A stretch of DNA of 64,000 bases, taken from Galeruca laticollis. Its lineage: Eukaryota > Arthropoda > Insecta > Coleoptera > Chrysomelidae. The notes beneath the pieces were generated by a model, which saw nothing but the letters and a program-made list of their open reading frames with translations, was not told where the DNA came from and searched no databases. Positions 1 to 11,534 of the stretch are shown here, one piece after another. The position numbers were made by a program, and so were the translations under genes. The stretch is taken from the NCBI GenBank assembly GCA_963921935.1, contig OY998180.1, positions 83,325,139 through 83,389,138 on the forward strand, given 5' to 3'. Within the stretch, counting starts at the first letter, position 1. The number at the start of each line of letters is the position of its first letter.

Positions 1-298
1 TTAAATTAATTGCAGATAGAATTGGTGATTTGTATTATGTAAGAGACCATAAGAAAAATAATACTGCATATATCATCAGTAAGTCTGATACATTTGATTT
101 ATGGCATCGTCGATTGGGACATTTAAATATGAAATATATGTCAAATGGATTAAAAAATACCATGAATAGTTTAGGTTGTGTAAAGAATCATGATAATTAT
201 CTATGTAAGGTATATCTTCATGGTAAGACGCCTGTGGACCCATATGAACAGAATCGAACGGTAAACCTAAATATTTTGACCAATTTTTGTGGATTATA
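1..298 (+). pseudogene. Copia-type retrotransposon fragment (gag-pre-integrase and integrase start)
   Basis: The reading frame 30-299 contains LWHRRLGHLN, the GAG-pre-integrase motif of Ty1/copia polyproteins, followed by a zinc-binding-like CKVYLHGK segment and then DPYEQNR and NFCGL, which lie where copia integrase begins. In an intact element this region helps integrase bind cDNA ends. Only about 90 residues are present. The frame enters from outside the window and stops at the border of the next element, a MITE, and no copia sequence resumes on the far side at 769. It is therefore a truncated relic. The family call is firm; the remaining extent beyond the window is unknown. Confidence 0.8.
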
Positions 299-768
299 GG
301 TGCGTTCTTTTTGACTGAGATCTCAGTTAATCTCAGCTCACATCAGTAATGTGAGCGTTCTTTTTGTTTTACTCACTTTAAGTGAGCTGAGATTTTTCCT
401 CCCCCTTCACCGATGCTGAATGTGTTGTAAGGGGGTATCAGTTGGAATTGAGTCGGAAATAAAGTGGAGGGGATGAAGAAATATTTGATTTGCTTGATTT
501 ATATGTAGTTTTAACCAAGGTTATCTAAGGTTTTAACCATTGACATATAAATAATAAACACACATAATCTATTTTTCTTTTGTTACAAATTATGGATACA
601 TTAATTAACATTATTAAATACTGATACGAATCTGTCGTATAGTTTAAATCTATCGACAGATCGCGCGCTTCAATTGAGATGTCGTTCTTTTTGGTGCTTA
701 CTCACATCACTTTATCTCAGATCACCTTAACTGAAGTGATCTGAGATCTCAGTAAAAAAGAACGCACC
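299..768. mobile_element. MITE with GGTGCGTTC termini
   Basis: The ends are near-perfect inverted repeats: GGTGCGTTCTTTTT followed by ACTGAGATCTCAG at the left, and the reverse complement with one difference at the right, about 28 bp. The inside is rich in CTCAG and GTGAG words that repeat in both directions, and there is no ORF. This is the structure of a non-autonomous DNA transposon. The flanks (ATA and AATA) give no clear target duplication. It abuts the copia fragment and shares its terminal 9 bp with a second element at 12568-12944. Confidence 0.75.
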
Positions 769-1347
769 AATAGTTAAAATTAAAAGTATATGCCACTCTA
801 CCAGGGTTGCCGTTTCTAGTACAATTGTACTTTTCTAGTACATTTCACTCACATTTAGTACGTCATTACAATTCATTCGAATCTATTACAAAAATTAAAT
901 TTCATCATTTCCATCCTGTTTAGTAGTAGATGCTGGAGCCTTGACCGGAGAGCGGCGAGAGCGCAAGCCACATCACGATCACATGAAAAATAAATCGATA
1001 CGGAACGGACTACTGGAGTTTGGATCGTGCTGTCTGTGCTCTCGTTCATGTCAATTGAATTTAATCTTTAATCCCGATCCGTGAGATGTGAGATGCGTTC
1101 GGCGTTCAGATTTCTGATCTGACTGATCTGAGATTTCCCAACCAAACCAACCAAAATTACGAAAAGTTTGGTTATGTCTTGTGTTATTTTAAATTTTCGT
1201 TCAAAATAAAAGGGTGAGAATAAGGCTATGTATCGATAACTATACGCTAAAGGATATTAATAGGAACCACACTGAGACTGAGACGCTTTAATATTTAATC
1301 ATAAATAATGGATAGGTAAGGGGAAACCACATTTTGTATTGAGGAAG

Positions 1348-3594
1348 ATGTTTCAATATGCAATTCAACTTCATTTAAGGTTTATCATAAGAAAAAAAGA
1401 AATTGAGACTGATCATTGTTATAACAAAAATGTGGGGCAAAGTTCTACAAGTTCTACTAATAAAGATGATAACTACAGAAATACACCATCATGTTCAAGA
1501 ATATTAGATATGGTGAGTGAAAAATGTGAAGGTGAATCTGAGAACCGTGAAGAGGACCTTTCAGGATCAGAATCTGAAAATAATGAAAATGAACCAGTCA
1601 CTAAAAAGAAAAAGATATACCACCAGAAATTTAAAGATGAGTGGAAAAGTAGGTATACATGGTTGCAGAACAAGAACGGATCTTCTTATTGTAATATCTG
1701 TGAAAAGTTCATTGTTGGGGGATTGACTCATCTACAAAGGCATGGGAAAAGTATATATCATCAAAAACGAGTAAGGGCATGTGCAAAAACCACAGATGTT
1801 CAAAAATTATTAAGACCTGCAGGAGATTTCAAACGATCAGCTGAGTTGAAAATGGTTATGTTTGTTGCTGAACACAACTTGCCCTTCAGAATTTTGGAGC
1901 ATTTGCCAAAATTGGTTAGCAGCATGTGCCCAGATTCCGAGGTAGCCAAAAGCATTAAGTGCAGCAGAACCAAGGGAACTGAATTGGTTTGTACTCATTG
2001 TGCTCCTGAGGACCTTGCAAATATTTGCAGATTGTTGCAAAAACGGAAATATTCGCTTGTTATAGATGAAACAACGGATATATCCACATCTAAATGCCTA
2101 GCTGTTGTTGTAAGGGTATTTGATGATTACAGTATCAAGGATAAATTCCTAACACTATTAAAAGTTGAAAATGCTACTGCAGAGGGGTTGTTGACTAGTT
2201 TATTATGTTTTTTCAAAGAAAACAACATATCTATAAACAACATGATTGGTAAGTTCTGTAGTAAACAAACCTACATTTTTGATTAATCATTATATATTTT
2301 TACAGGATTTGCAGCAGACAACTGCAGTGTGATGATGGGAAAAAAAGATGGACTGCAATCAAAATTGAAAGAAAAGGTGCCCAATATTTTTATAATGGGG
2401 TGCATTTGCCATTCAATGAATTTGTGCTCTTCTGCAGCCTGTGAAAAACTTCCCTCAACAATAGAAGACTTGGCTCGAGATATTTATAATTATTTAAAGC
2501 AGAGTTCCAAGAGGCAATCAGAATTACAGGAGTTTCAAACATTTTTGAATATCAAACCACACAAAATTCTTAAATTGAGCCAAACTCGGTGGTTATCTCT
2601 TGGAGAAGTTGTCAATAGGCTTTTAGAGCAATGGAATGCCCTAGAATTATTTTTCACTAGAGCTGCTTTGGAAGACAACTTGCAATCTGCTAAATGTATT
2701 ATTAATGCTTTGAGGAATCCAATTTACAAAGTATATTACACTTTCTTATCGTATATATTGGATATTGTCAATAAACTCAACTTGTTATTTCAAAGGGAAA
2801 GGCCTCTAATAACAAGTTTACTAAGTGTATTGAAAAAACAGTTCAAAATTATAGTGAAAAGTTTTTTGAAAGGTGATTATGTTGAAAAAAATAAAGTCCA
2901 TTCTATAGATCCTCTAAATGTCCACCAATACTTGAATATTGATGACATGTACTTTGGTGCTAAAACAGAATTGTTATATGGTACATTAACCAATGATGAG
3001 TTGTTGACTTTTAAAAAACGAGCATTAGATTTTTATGTGACTTTATCCTTACAAATAAAAAAAAGAATCGATATCAATGATCCTATACTGAATGCAGTTG
3101 AAGCATTACATCCAGCAGCTGTTATGACCGATCATGGAAAGCAGCAATTTTCCATTGCGAATTTGCTTCAACTATTCCCAAATATTATTAAGGAGGATGA
3201 ATTGGAAATGATAAATTCAGAATGGCGTTTGATTCCCGAATTTAAAGATAATTTAAAAAATATTGACGATCCTGAAGAATTTTGGATCAAAGTCAGAAAA
3301 ATTAAGGATGGAGAACATTGCTTTCTACTAAAAAATATAGGCGACTTTGCCTTGAGTGTTTTATCTCTTCCCCACAGCAGTGCCTCAACGGAGCGAATTT
3401 TCTCCCAATTGAATCTGATAAAAAATAAGATGAGAAGTAGACTTCACGTTTCAACATGCGATGCATTATTGCATACAAAACAATTGTTAGGAGGAGATAT
3501 ATGTTATACTTGGAATCCAAGTAAGTCCCTGTTGAACAGAAAAGGTTCAACTACTGAAAATGATGAAGCAGGAGTAATAGATGATTTAATATGA
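1348..3594 (+). CDS. hAT transposase, two exons (1348-2248, 2306-3594)
   Basis: The first ATG is at 1348. The intron is 2249-2305 (57 bp, GTAAGT...TTTACAG); splicing joins MIG to FAADN in frame, giving about 729 residues, a usual length for hAT. An N-terminal BED/TTF-like zinc finger is visible as YCNICEKF...HLQRHGKSIYHQK near residues 110-135. The first catalytic Asp lies in VIDETTDIS and the second in FAADNCSVMMG right after the splice. The C-terminal dimerisation domain is marked by LPHSSASTERIFSQLNLIKNKM, the classic hAT signature. The protein resembles the ZNF862/KIAA1586-like animal hAT branch. No frameshift or stop was seen. A later start near 1510 is possible. Confidence 0.9.
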
Positions 3595-3604
3595 TATATA
3601 TTTC

Positions 3605-4000
3605 TCAGGAGTTTTTTGTCCTGTCTGACTTTATTGTTTTGATAAATATTTTTTTATTTATATCAGTTCCATATTAAGTGTTTTTCAAAAGTTTTGTGTC
3701 AGAGTTAGATTTTTTATTTTGTTTTGTTATTTGTTTTTAAATATTTACTACAAGATTTTATGTCCTGACTTTTTTGTTATGATATGTATTTTTTTATTTA
3801 TATCAGTTCCATATTGAGTATTTTCTAAGAGTTTTGTGTTCAGAGTTAGATCTTTTATTTTGTTATTTATTTTTTAATTTATCCCTCCAGTATTATTTTC
3901 TAAAATGTTTTTTGTTCAGAGTTTTATTTTTTGTTCTACTGTTTATTTTTTTATTAAATTTATCATAACTTTTTTTCCTAAGAGTTTCTTTTGTGTCCAC
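3605..4000. repeat. T-rich imperfect tandem repeats in hAT 3' region
   Basis: Phrases such as TTATATCAGTTCCATATT, AGTTTTGTGT and CAGAGTTAGAT recur about every 130 bp, at least twice clearly and a third time in decayed form. There is no ORF. The tract lies between the transposase stop and the right terminus and belongs to the element. Confidence 0.6.
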
Positions 4001-4279
4001 CTAGTCCACCACAGAACACATACACAACAGTCTGATTTTTTTGCTGTGTTACTTATTTTTCAATTTATTTAACAAATACGTATAACGTTCCGTACCACCC
4101 TCTCATGCTGTTCTTAGGTATTAATTAAGCTTATTTCCTATTTCGGCCACTACAGACAACGCCGAAATAATACATAACCTCAAATAACTGTCATTTTATA
4201 AATTTAGTACAATTTAGTACAATTTCGAAAGACATTCTAGTACAAAAAAAAAATCTGGAGCGGCAACACTGCACTCTAC

Positions 4280-4904
4280 CAGCTGATCCTGCAGGGAATT
4301 GTTACTTAATGCCGACTACTTTGCGAATGTCAGATAAGCGTTTGAAAGTAGATTGTACAAATGGATGGAGGTAATGGAAGCCATTTTGAACAATTTATCG
4401 AACCATTGTTATCATTATTTCACAGGATGAATAAAAATGCAACCTTTTTTTTTGGGATTTTCATAACATTAATTAATTATTAGGCTATTATTTATTTCGT
4501 GAATACAAACTTATCCTTTAAAATATAATTGTACTTGAATTATAATTAGATATAATGTGGTGATTAATTGTTGAGTGCTGTGATTCTAGAATGTTTTCTA
4601 GTACCAATTATTATGTTTATTGAGAGCATGATAATAAACATAAAATGTTCTAATATCTGCACGATAGAAAGCGTGTTATTTAGACCGAATCAAAATTTAA
4701 GTAAATGGGCTATGACAATTAATAGCGATATCGCGAAAAACGATAATGTCAAAAATCGGTTCAGAAATAGGTAGCTAGCATACAGGGCACATACTGAAGC
4801 ATGACCGATCAGAGCCAAGTTGCATACGAAATTAACATAATTTTGGAACGAAATAAACATAATTTGAACAAACAAACAAACAAGTGGTAGATACTGTATT
4901 TAAT
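4280..4904. other. AT-rich stretch without a recognisable gene
   Basis: Short ORFs on both strands have no recognisable motif and overlap each other. No inverted repeats or simple repeats stand out apart from a small AAAC run near 4870. Confidence 0.6.
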
Positions 4905-4971
4905 TATACTCAGTGACATAGAAACCCTAACAACCAATAAAAATTATTTTATTTCGGTAATATTTGGCATA

Positions 4972-7264
4972 TACAGGGTGTCCCGGGACTAATGGGAAAA
5001 AAGTCAGGAGCGTATAATCTGAGCCAAAATAATGTTAGTACTTCATATAAACTTTTTCTATGCAGGCTCTAGTTTTCGAGTTATAGGCCTCCAAAGTTCT
5101 AATTTTGAATTTGGTTTTTATTTTTATTTTTTGAACCAGTTATTTGATCTGTATAAAATTTACGGTAAAGCTATAATATACGTGTAAGTTTATTTTGGTG
5201 AGGTAAACAGATTTACAGTAGAGCCTTGAAGCCAGGGACGGACTACTCGCAATGGTTAGTGATCCAAAAATTTTGCAGGGATGGCACTCCCTGTATGAAA
5301 TTATCGAAATTCACTTCCCCACACATTAAGCTAACGAAAAGGTTCTCTTGTTAGAATTCGATAAAATAAGCCGTTTGGCTAATATTTACAGTTTTATTAA
5401 TGCACTACGTACCAATTTACCTAACTAACTTACTAATACGATGTCCAACATTTCCATACAGTACTACAAAAAAATGATTTGATGAAAGCAGATGATAAAA
5501 ACAATAAGAACTTATTTAATGAGAATGAAATAGGTACGCAAACAACGTAATTAGTTGCTTTTAATCAAAATTACGAACACAACATTATTAAACTATTAAG
5601 AAAACCTCAATAAACACAAGTTATAAAACATTAGACTAAAACTAATTCCTAAACAACAACAAAAACTAACGTTATTCTAATGAATGTTCAATATGAGCTC
5701 CTCCCCCTTCCACGCATATTCTAAGTCTACGAAGATTGTTTCTTTGCACTTGAAAGAGCAATCCCATATTATTTCTAATAACATTGCAGTGTACCACAAT
5801 TATGTCTATTAAATCTTGCCTTGTTTGCACAGCTGTTGCGTATACCTTACTTTTGAGATAGCCCTAGAGAAAGAAATCCATAGCATTAACGTCTCCTGAT
5901 CGCGGTGGCCATTGAATAGGGCCTCCACGACCAATCCATCTATTAGGAAACCTTGTGTGTAAATGCTGTCGTAGATCTAAACTGAAATGCATCAGACATG
6001 AACCATAAATTCCTACGAGTTTTGCTAAACTCCAAATATCTCTGACCGGTTAAAGTACCGTCAATAAAGTATGGACCTATCAAATGATTGCCAACTATTC
6101 ATGTCCAAACATTAACCATGAATCTATGCTGGCTCCTAGTTTGGATAATGCCATATGGATTCACATCATCCCATAAATGCATATTATGAGAATTTATGAC
6201 TCCATCTCTGGTGAAACCGGATTCGTTCGTAAAGAGAACGTTACTAATAAATGTATTGTCTGCTTGTTGTTATCGCAGAAACCACTGGCTATACTCAAGT
6301 CGTGCAGGATAATCAGCCACTGTCATACTGTGTACTTTTTTCATGTGAAAAGGATATAACAGCTGTTCTTTTAGGATGCGATGAACAACTGATTTCGAGA
6401 CGTTATGTTCTCTTGGTAATTTTCGTAAACTCGTTGATGGTCCATTATCAACTGCATTTAACAAGTCTTGATCAACTGCCACAGTACGCACGCTTCGTAC
6501 TGGACCTTCTCCACCTTTTCTTGGCAAAAAACTTACTAAAATTTAAAATTTTATTTTGTAAACATGGAAAATTACATTTACTTATTCATACCTGTTTCTC
6601 GTATCCTGAGATCAATACGCTCAAACATTCGTCTGTCTGACAATGCTCTGTTTGTAAAATGTTCTGCATGAAGCCTTCTAGCCTCTAAACAGTTTCGAGA
6701 AGCCAGTTCATACATTAAGTGCATATCTACATACTCAATAAAAGTGAATTCTGCCATTGTAACTGTTAAATTAAGGACTTTTACCTCGTTGCGTACTTCT
6801 AAAAATGGTGAATGCGTAAATGGGTACGTAGTGCATTAATAAAACTGTAAATATTAGCCAAACGGCTTATTTTATCGAATTCCAACAGGAGTACCTTTTC
6901 GTTAGCTTAATGTGTGGGGAAGTAAATTTCGATAATTTCATACAGGGTGTGCCATCCCTGCAAAATTTTTGGATCACTAACCATTGCGAGTAGCCCGTCC
7001 CTGGCTTCAAGGCACTACTGTAAATCTCTTTACCTTTCCAAAATAAACATACACGTTCATTATAGCTTTACCGTAAATTTTATAAAGATCAAATAACTAG
7101 TACAAAAAATAAAAATAAAAACAAAATTCAAAATTAAAACTTAGGAGACCTATAACTCGAAAACGAGGGCCTGCATAGAAAAAGTTTATATGGAGTACTA
7201 ACATTATTTTGGCTCATATTATACGCACCTGACTGTTTTCCCATTAGTCCCGGGACACCCTGTA
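4972..7264. mobile_element. Mariner-like element with ~450-bp terminal inverted repeats
   Basis: It begins TACAGGGTGTCCCGGGAC and ends with the reverse complement, flanked by TA on both sides (4970-4971, 7265-7266). The inverted repeat runs about 450 bp on each side (4972-5421 and 6817-7264) with scattered mismatches. The core of ~1.4 kb holds a broken minus-strand mariner transposase. Long terminal repeats like these are unusual for mariner, whose ends are commonly around 30 bp. The divergence between the arms suggests the insertion is not recent. Confidence 0.88.
5690..6757 (-). pseudogene. Mariner-family transposase pseudogene with intron
   Basis: The minus-strand start is at 6755-6757. 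An intron at 6536-6591 (GTATGA...TTTTAG, 56 bp) joins ...RIRET to ...FLPRKGGEGP in phase. Downstream is a helix-turn-helix region (STSLRKLPREHNVSKSVVHR) and then the DDE domain: VLFTNESGF, where the first catalytic Asp is expected but Asn stands, and IGRGGPIQWPPRSGD near the C-terminus, which holds the third acidic position. Several stops and at least one loss of sequence interrupt the second half. It is a dead copy, bracketed by the long inverted repeats. Confidence 0.82.
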
Positions 7265-7266
7265 TA

Positions 7267-7294
7267 TCAGGGAGTGGGTCTCAGGGAGTGGGTC
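7267..7294. repeat. 14-bp tandem duplication
   Basis: TCAGGGAGTGGGTC is present twice in direct succession immediately outside the right end of the mariner element. It may be a repair scar at the insertion border. Confidence 0.8.
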
Positions 7295-7304
7295 TAGTGT
7301 CTAG

Positions 7305-7960
7305 AAAATGGAGAAAGGCAAGGGTAATCTTCATACCAAAAATAGGGAAAAATGTGGCACTGATCCCCGATCTTTTACACCCATCTACCTAATATCGTTT
7401 GTACTTAAAACGATGGAGAAAGTAGTGGATAACTACATAAGAACGGAGATCTGGAGAATAGTACAATTTATAAATGTCAGCGTGCTTACAGAGCGGGTCG
7501 ATCAACGGAGACTGCTCTGTATCAGCTGACCGAAGTCATCCAGAGAACTCTGAACAACAAAGAAATCGCAATGTGCGCAATCCTGGATATCTGCGGCATT
7601 TGACAACACAACCCATGTGTCTGTCAAAGAAAACACCATCGGATGGTACACAGATGGTTAAAAAAAACCACAGGAGCTGACGCTGAAGTATTCGGGCCTG
7701 GCACCCGATACTCATTATCGTTAAAGTCCTGTCTGAGCGTATTTCAGGCAAAAATACTTGCGATCGAAGGATGCGTGAAAATGAACCTATGAAGAAACTA
7801 TCAGAAATATGACATATCGATTCATTCTGATAGTCAAGTAGCTATCAAAGCATTGCGTTTCCGTAATTGACTCAAAATTGGTATGGGAGTGCCGAAGAAA
7901 ACTTGATGAACTAGGCAAGAATAGTCTGGGTTCCTGGCCACTGGGGAATCACAGGAAATT
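7305..7960 (+). pseudogene. Jockey/R1-like LINE remnant: RT finger and RNase H pieces
   Basis: At 7308-7450 several frames together read a non-LTR reverse-transcriptase entry region, with FVLKTMEKVVDNYIR the clearest stretch. At 7485-7612 comes an ETALYQL...NNKEIAMCAILDI segment of the palm domain, with the following catalytic region deleted. From about 7632 the RNase H domain appears (GWYTDGS, HSDSQVAIKAL, VWECRRKLDELGKN), with stops and frame changes. RT and RNase H therefore abut through a deletion. The sequence ends abruptly at 7962 against a Tc1 fragment. A LINE 3' fragment at 54125-54590 is of similar type. Confidence 0.78.
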
Positions 7961-7962
7961 AA

Positions 7963-8198
7963 AAGGCCACTACACATTCCCTAATGCGTTTAGGCATACT
8001 CACAATCATATGATCCATATCCTCCTGGTGTATCTCATTCCATGCCACCTCTATCTCATTCCGAATAGCCATCAGAGTTTGAGGAGGATGCTGTAAATTT
8101 CTTAACCTTCTACCGATTATGTCCCACACATGCTCAATTGGGGACAGATCTGCATGACATCCGCCTATATAGAACCGAATTGGAGTTAGAAAACTCAC
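7963..8198 (-). pseudogene. Tc1-like transposase C-terminal fragment
   Basis: The minus-strand frame reads HADLSPIEHVWDIIGRRLR, the region around the last catalytic acidic residue of Tc1-family DDE transposases (SPIEHVWD), then a tail through VSMPKRIRECV. The two upstream catalytic Asp regions are absent. It sits inside the element delimited by 4909 and 10189 and could be what is left of that element's own transposase. Confidence 0.78.
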
Positions 8199-8460
8199 AC
8201 GTGCAATCCAAGGGCTGGTACGATGTATCAGGAAAAGGTATGGAAATAGTCTTTAAGTAATTTTCTGAAGTATCTGTACAAGAATGGTGTTCTATTTGTG
8301 AACATGTAAAGAAATGCGAATCTGAATGGATTAAAAAAGAACACATTTTTGAGGATGTTGTAGATTCTCTAAGTTTAATGTAAATACAGGATCATCTGAC
8401 AAATCTACTAGTATTATCGAACTTCTTAGTGACTCTGAAAGCGATTAAGAATACAGGTCT
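8169..8460 (+). other. Coding-like scrap, unrecognised
   Basis: Frames reading SKGWYDVSGKGMEIV and then EWCSICEHVKKCESEW look protein-like, with a CxxC pair and an acidic tail. A frame change near 8253 and a stop near 8382 interrupt them. I do not recognise the family. It lies directly after the Tc1 fragment in the opposite orientation. Confidence 0.3.
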
Positions 8461-10145
8461 ACAAGAAAACATTAATTATCACGAAGTTAACATCAATCAA
8501 TATGTTTTATATTTTAGGAATATGGAAGAGTTTACAGCTTGAAGAGGATTACAGAACAGAAAAGTTGATTATTGTTGCAGGGACAGAAAAAAGTCGCAAA
8601 TGGAAAATAATGTATTTTGTATGAGTGTAATAGGACTGTTTCATATGGTAAATCCCTTTTATTACAATTGTTATGTTTTTATGAATGTATAATTTTAGGA
8701 TTTTTTTCTTTGTATAAGAAACGCAATATAAAGATTTGAGGAAGCATCCATATTTGTGGAATATGTCCATCAGGAATTAAACTTTACATTGAAAGTGATG
8801 GCATCTACTTATCAGATAACTATAATTTGAATATTATATTTTAACTTACTTGTTATTATAATTTAAAGAAATATAATGGTGCAAATGTGAGACACAAAGA
8901 TTAAATACGTTCCAAAAGATTGAAGGAACAACTCAAAATAGTATAGTAAATTAACAAGAAGTGCTACAACTGACAGGAGATTGCAGGAGAGTGAGTTTGT
9001 TTCAGATACTGCCAGCACTACATCAGAAAATTATTTTTATATAGATGATACATCCATAACTAAATTTAATTATCAAAAAGAAGTAACCCATTTTCTTGAA
9101 GAAAGGCCCAGCGCACACGCTTCACTTAGCTTAAAAGGAATAAGCAGGTAAATGAAATTTCATCAATATTTTTCAAAAAATATTTTAATTCGATCAACAG
9201 GAATCCATTTCAAAAATTAATGATTTCATCAACATTTTAAACTACGAACCATTGACAAAATTCAATAAGGCATTTGAAAAAACAAAAATATATGTCATCC
9301 AAATTCCAGAAGAAGAGGAAGTTTGTAAAATAATAAAAACAGAGAAACAGGCATATTATTATAATGAAAAATAGAATGTGTATTTAAATCTTTGTGTATG
9401 GGTATTTTGTTTATAATTAAAATTTGTGTTTGTTTTCTGTTAAATTGGAATTTCTCTACCTCTATTTTTCATAAATTAAAATAAACAGTTTTATAACTTT
9501 CTATTTTGTGTTTTGTTTCACCTTTTTGATACCTAAATGATACCTACGTACGACTTGAGGTAAGTTTGCAAATTACTTTGGTTTTTAATTTACATACTAC
9601 ACTTCATTAAACTTTTAGTAGTGTTTGGTTTCCTCAACCATAACCTATAAGCAACATAGCGATAAAGCTTTAAATATACCACCAATCTTCAAAGGAACTG
9701 TCATATCATGATAAATAAATTGTTATTATCAATTTTCTAATTTTGTGTTAACCTACAAAATGTGAAATCGTTACGCTACTGATATTACCATATGGCGGTA
9801 GTTTTGACAACAAGTTGGCGCATACGACTGCAATTTCAGGTCGCTTCAACTTTCGTGAAACGAACTTTACCACCATTTCCTCAAAACGATAGCTCAGCTT
9901 CCCAAAGACCAACTCAGTTGTCTCGAATTCTAGAAAAACACTTGTGAAGTCTTGTAAGGCAATGGTTAAAACCTCTTTACTCGAATACATTCTATATTAT
10001 GATATAGGAATGGGCCGGTTCGTCCAGTACTTACAGCAAAAAAATTATTGAATAAAAACGGGAATGTTCAACTGACCGCGCTCAAATTATAATCTTGTAT
10101 TAAGACTTTTATTTATGATAAAGATGTACGTGAAAAATGTTTGTT
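8460..10145. other. AT-rich, mostly non-coding; two weak coding-like pieces
   Basis: At about 8955-9150 (+) a frame reads SDTASTTSENYFYIDD...SLKGISR and ends in AGCAGGTAAATG, a plausible splice donor; a second open stretch (INDFINILNYEPLTKFNKAF) follows at 9200-9370, but the phases do not agree. At 9748-9990 (-) an 80-codon ORF (MYSSKEVLTIALQDF...) has a balanced composition but no family I recognise. Either could be transposon debris. No tRNA or simple repeat was seen. Confidence 0.35.
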
Positions 10146-10191
10146 ATAAAATAATATTTACTGGGTGTTCGGGTTTCTATGTCACTGAGTA

Positions 10192-11350
10192 CATATTTAA
10201 AAGATCAGAGATATGAATTATATGGACTAGTTATTGATAAAGTATTTCTAAAAGAAGTATTCGAAGAAGTGTTAAAAAAATAATACAAAAAGATACTGGT
10301 GCCAGTCTAATCAAATGAAAAGGCCGTTTTCCAGAGGAAATACTTGGAACATATTTATCTCTGTGCTTTGCTGGTCTTCTAAAGTGAATTAATAAAAATT
10401 CTTCACGAAGAAGGCGTGTAATTAACGCGTATTTCTGGATATTCATTAAAAAGAAATTAATTATCCATCATTACTACACTATGTGGGACAATCGGTATAA
10501 AGTAACAGTTGTATGTTACGTGATTAGACCAACTTTCTATAACGTGTTATGACAATGCCAATGATTGGAATTTGACCTTGAAGTTTTCCACTTAATATAG
10601 TATTTCTTGGTTTACATTTGCTCATATATATAGTTATGTAAATATATATTTAATTATTACTGCCTGTCACGATTAGGAATCATTATAATGTCTCCAAAAA
10701 ATGTAGTTATGTTGTTCTTAATACAGAAACACAAATAAACGTTATCCGAGGTTAAGCTTGAGATACATAAAATCGGGAAATCCCAGCGTTATTTCACTAT
10801 TAATTAAGCTGCTGTGAACAGAAGGTTGTCTCTCCTCGACATTCTCTAGCAATTCCAAATTCGGCATATTTTCATAAAATTTACGAAGGTCATAATGTAA
10901 CTCATAAAAATATCAAAACACGTGATAACTTGATAAGCAGAGGCTCTATATATTTATATGTTATAGGAAATGATTAAATCAAGAATCTTTAAATAGGCGA
11001 AAATAATAATTGATTGATAAACGTGGTTGTTAGACAGAAAAAGCACCATCCCTGTCTGTTGTAAATAAACGGTTGGGCGAAAAAGTAAAAAACCATGACT
11101 TTGAATTGTACAAAAGTTATAAGTTTCCTCAATGCCCCAACGTCTATAATTTATTAATAGATTATAATTGTACCTGTACAAATTCATTTTGTTATTCTGT
11201 GTTATCTATATTTATACGTAGGTGTAGCTACAAACCAACAAAGAAGTCAGCTTTACCAAAATATTTCCTAACTAAATCTGTTATATTTTTAATGTTGTTT
11301 ATATTACTTAGATTCGGGGGATCATTGTATTCAAAATAAATGATAACTAA
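10192..11350. other. Stretch with no firm gene; weak minus-strand exon-like frame
   Basis: Most of this is AT-rich without structure. On the minus strand at about 10750-10910 a frame of around 52 codons reads HYDLRKFYENMPNLELLEN and ends at a stop after LKLNLG. It lies downstream, in transcription sense, of the host-like exon at 11352-11473, but I see no convincing acceptor in the right phase, so I do not call it an exon. Confidence 0.3.
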
Positions 11351-11351
11351 C

Positions 11352-11473
11352 CTCTTCTTGTGATAAAGTTGTTGCAGCTGTACTTGTTGTAGTAGTGGTA
11401 GTGGATGTTTTTGCTAGGATCAACGATGTGGCCCGTATACCATGCACATCTTGAGTGCTTAACCATAAAACAC
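11352..11473 (-). CDS. Host-like exon 2: end of signal peptide and Thr-rich segment
   Basis: On the minus strand a pyrimidine tract ending TTTTTTTCAG precedes 11473 and a GTTAGT donor follows at 11351. The 122-nt exon reads GVLWLSTQDVHGIRATS, then a threonine run TSTTTTTTSTAATT and LSQEE. It starts in phase 1 and ends in phase 0. Joined to the exon at 49163-49206 it completes a hydrophobic leader and then gives a Thr-rich stretch typical of the mucin-like start of secreted or membrane proteins. The alternative is that a continuous frame from an ATG at 11516 is used, giving MQKNLLLFICTFFSG as the leader; that part coincides with the pyrimidine tract, so I prefer the spliced model. The protein itself is not recognised. 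Confidence 0.6.
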
Positions 11474-11534
11474 CTGAAAAAAAGGTACAAATAAAAAGCA
11501 GCAGATTCTTCTGCATTTTGGTAAATCTAAGTTA

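Larger units (their letters stand above)
802..4271 (+). mobile_element. Complete hAT DNA transposon (3,470 bp)
   Basis: The element starts CAGGGTTGCCG and ends CGGCAACACTG, short inverted repeats of hAT type. It is flanked by an exact 8-bp target duplication CACTCTAC at 794-801 and 4272-4279, the length hAT transposases generate. Repeats of the word TAGTAC lie just inside both ends and may be subterminal transposase-binding motifs. It encodes one spliced transposase with no internal stop. The perfect duplication and open gene suggest recent, possibly autonomous, transposition. About 550 bp of leader precedes the gene and about 680 bp of T-rich trailer follows it. Confidence 0.93.
4909..10189. 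mobile_element. Old Tc1/mariner-type element with nested insertions
   Basis: The left end, CTCAGTGACATAGAAACCC from 4909, reappears in reverse complement ending at 10189, with similarity continuing about 45 bp inward (4909-4952 against 10146-10189). Both ends sit next to TA (4907-4908, 10190-10191), the Tc1/mariner target duplication. The span of 5.3 kb is too long for one such element; subtracting the nested mariner at 4972-7264 leaves about 3 kb, still containing LINE debris. The Tc1-like C-terminal fragment at 7963-8198 could be its own transposase. The ends are convincing; assignment of everything between them to one element is inference. Confidence 0.55.

Noticed and set aside
4279..4310. 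Similarity of CTACCAGCTGATCCTGC to the 5' end of 18S rRNA
   Set aside because: Too short and not continued; no rRNA follows.
11474..11516. Alternative leader MQKNLLLFICTFFSG as the true start of the host-like protein
   Set aside because: It overlaps a pyrimidine tract and CAG acceptor that make better sense as intron; kept only as an alternative in the exon entry.
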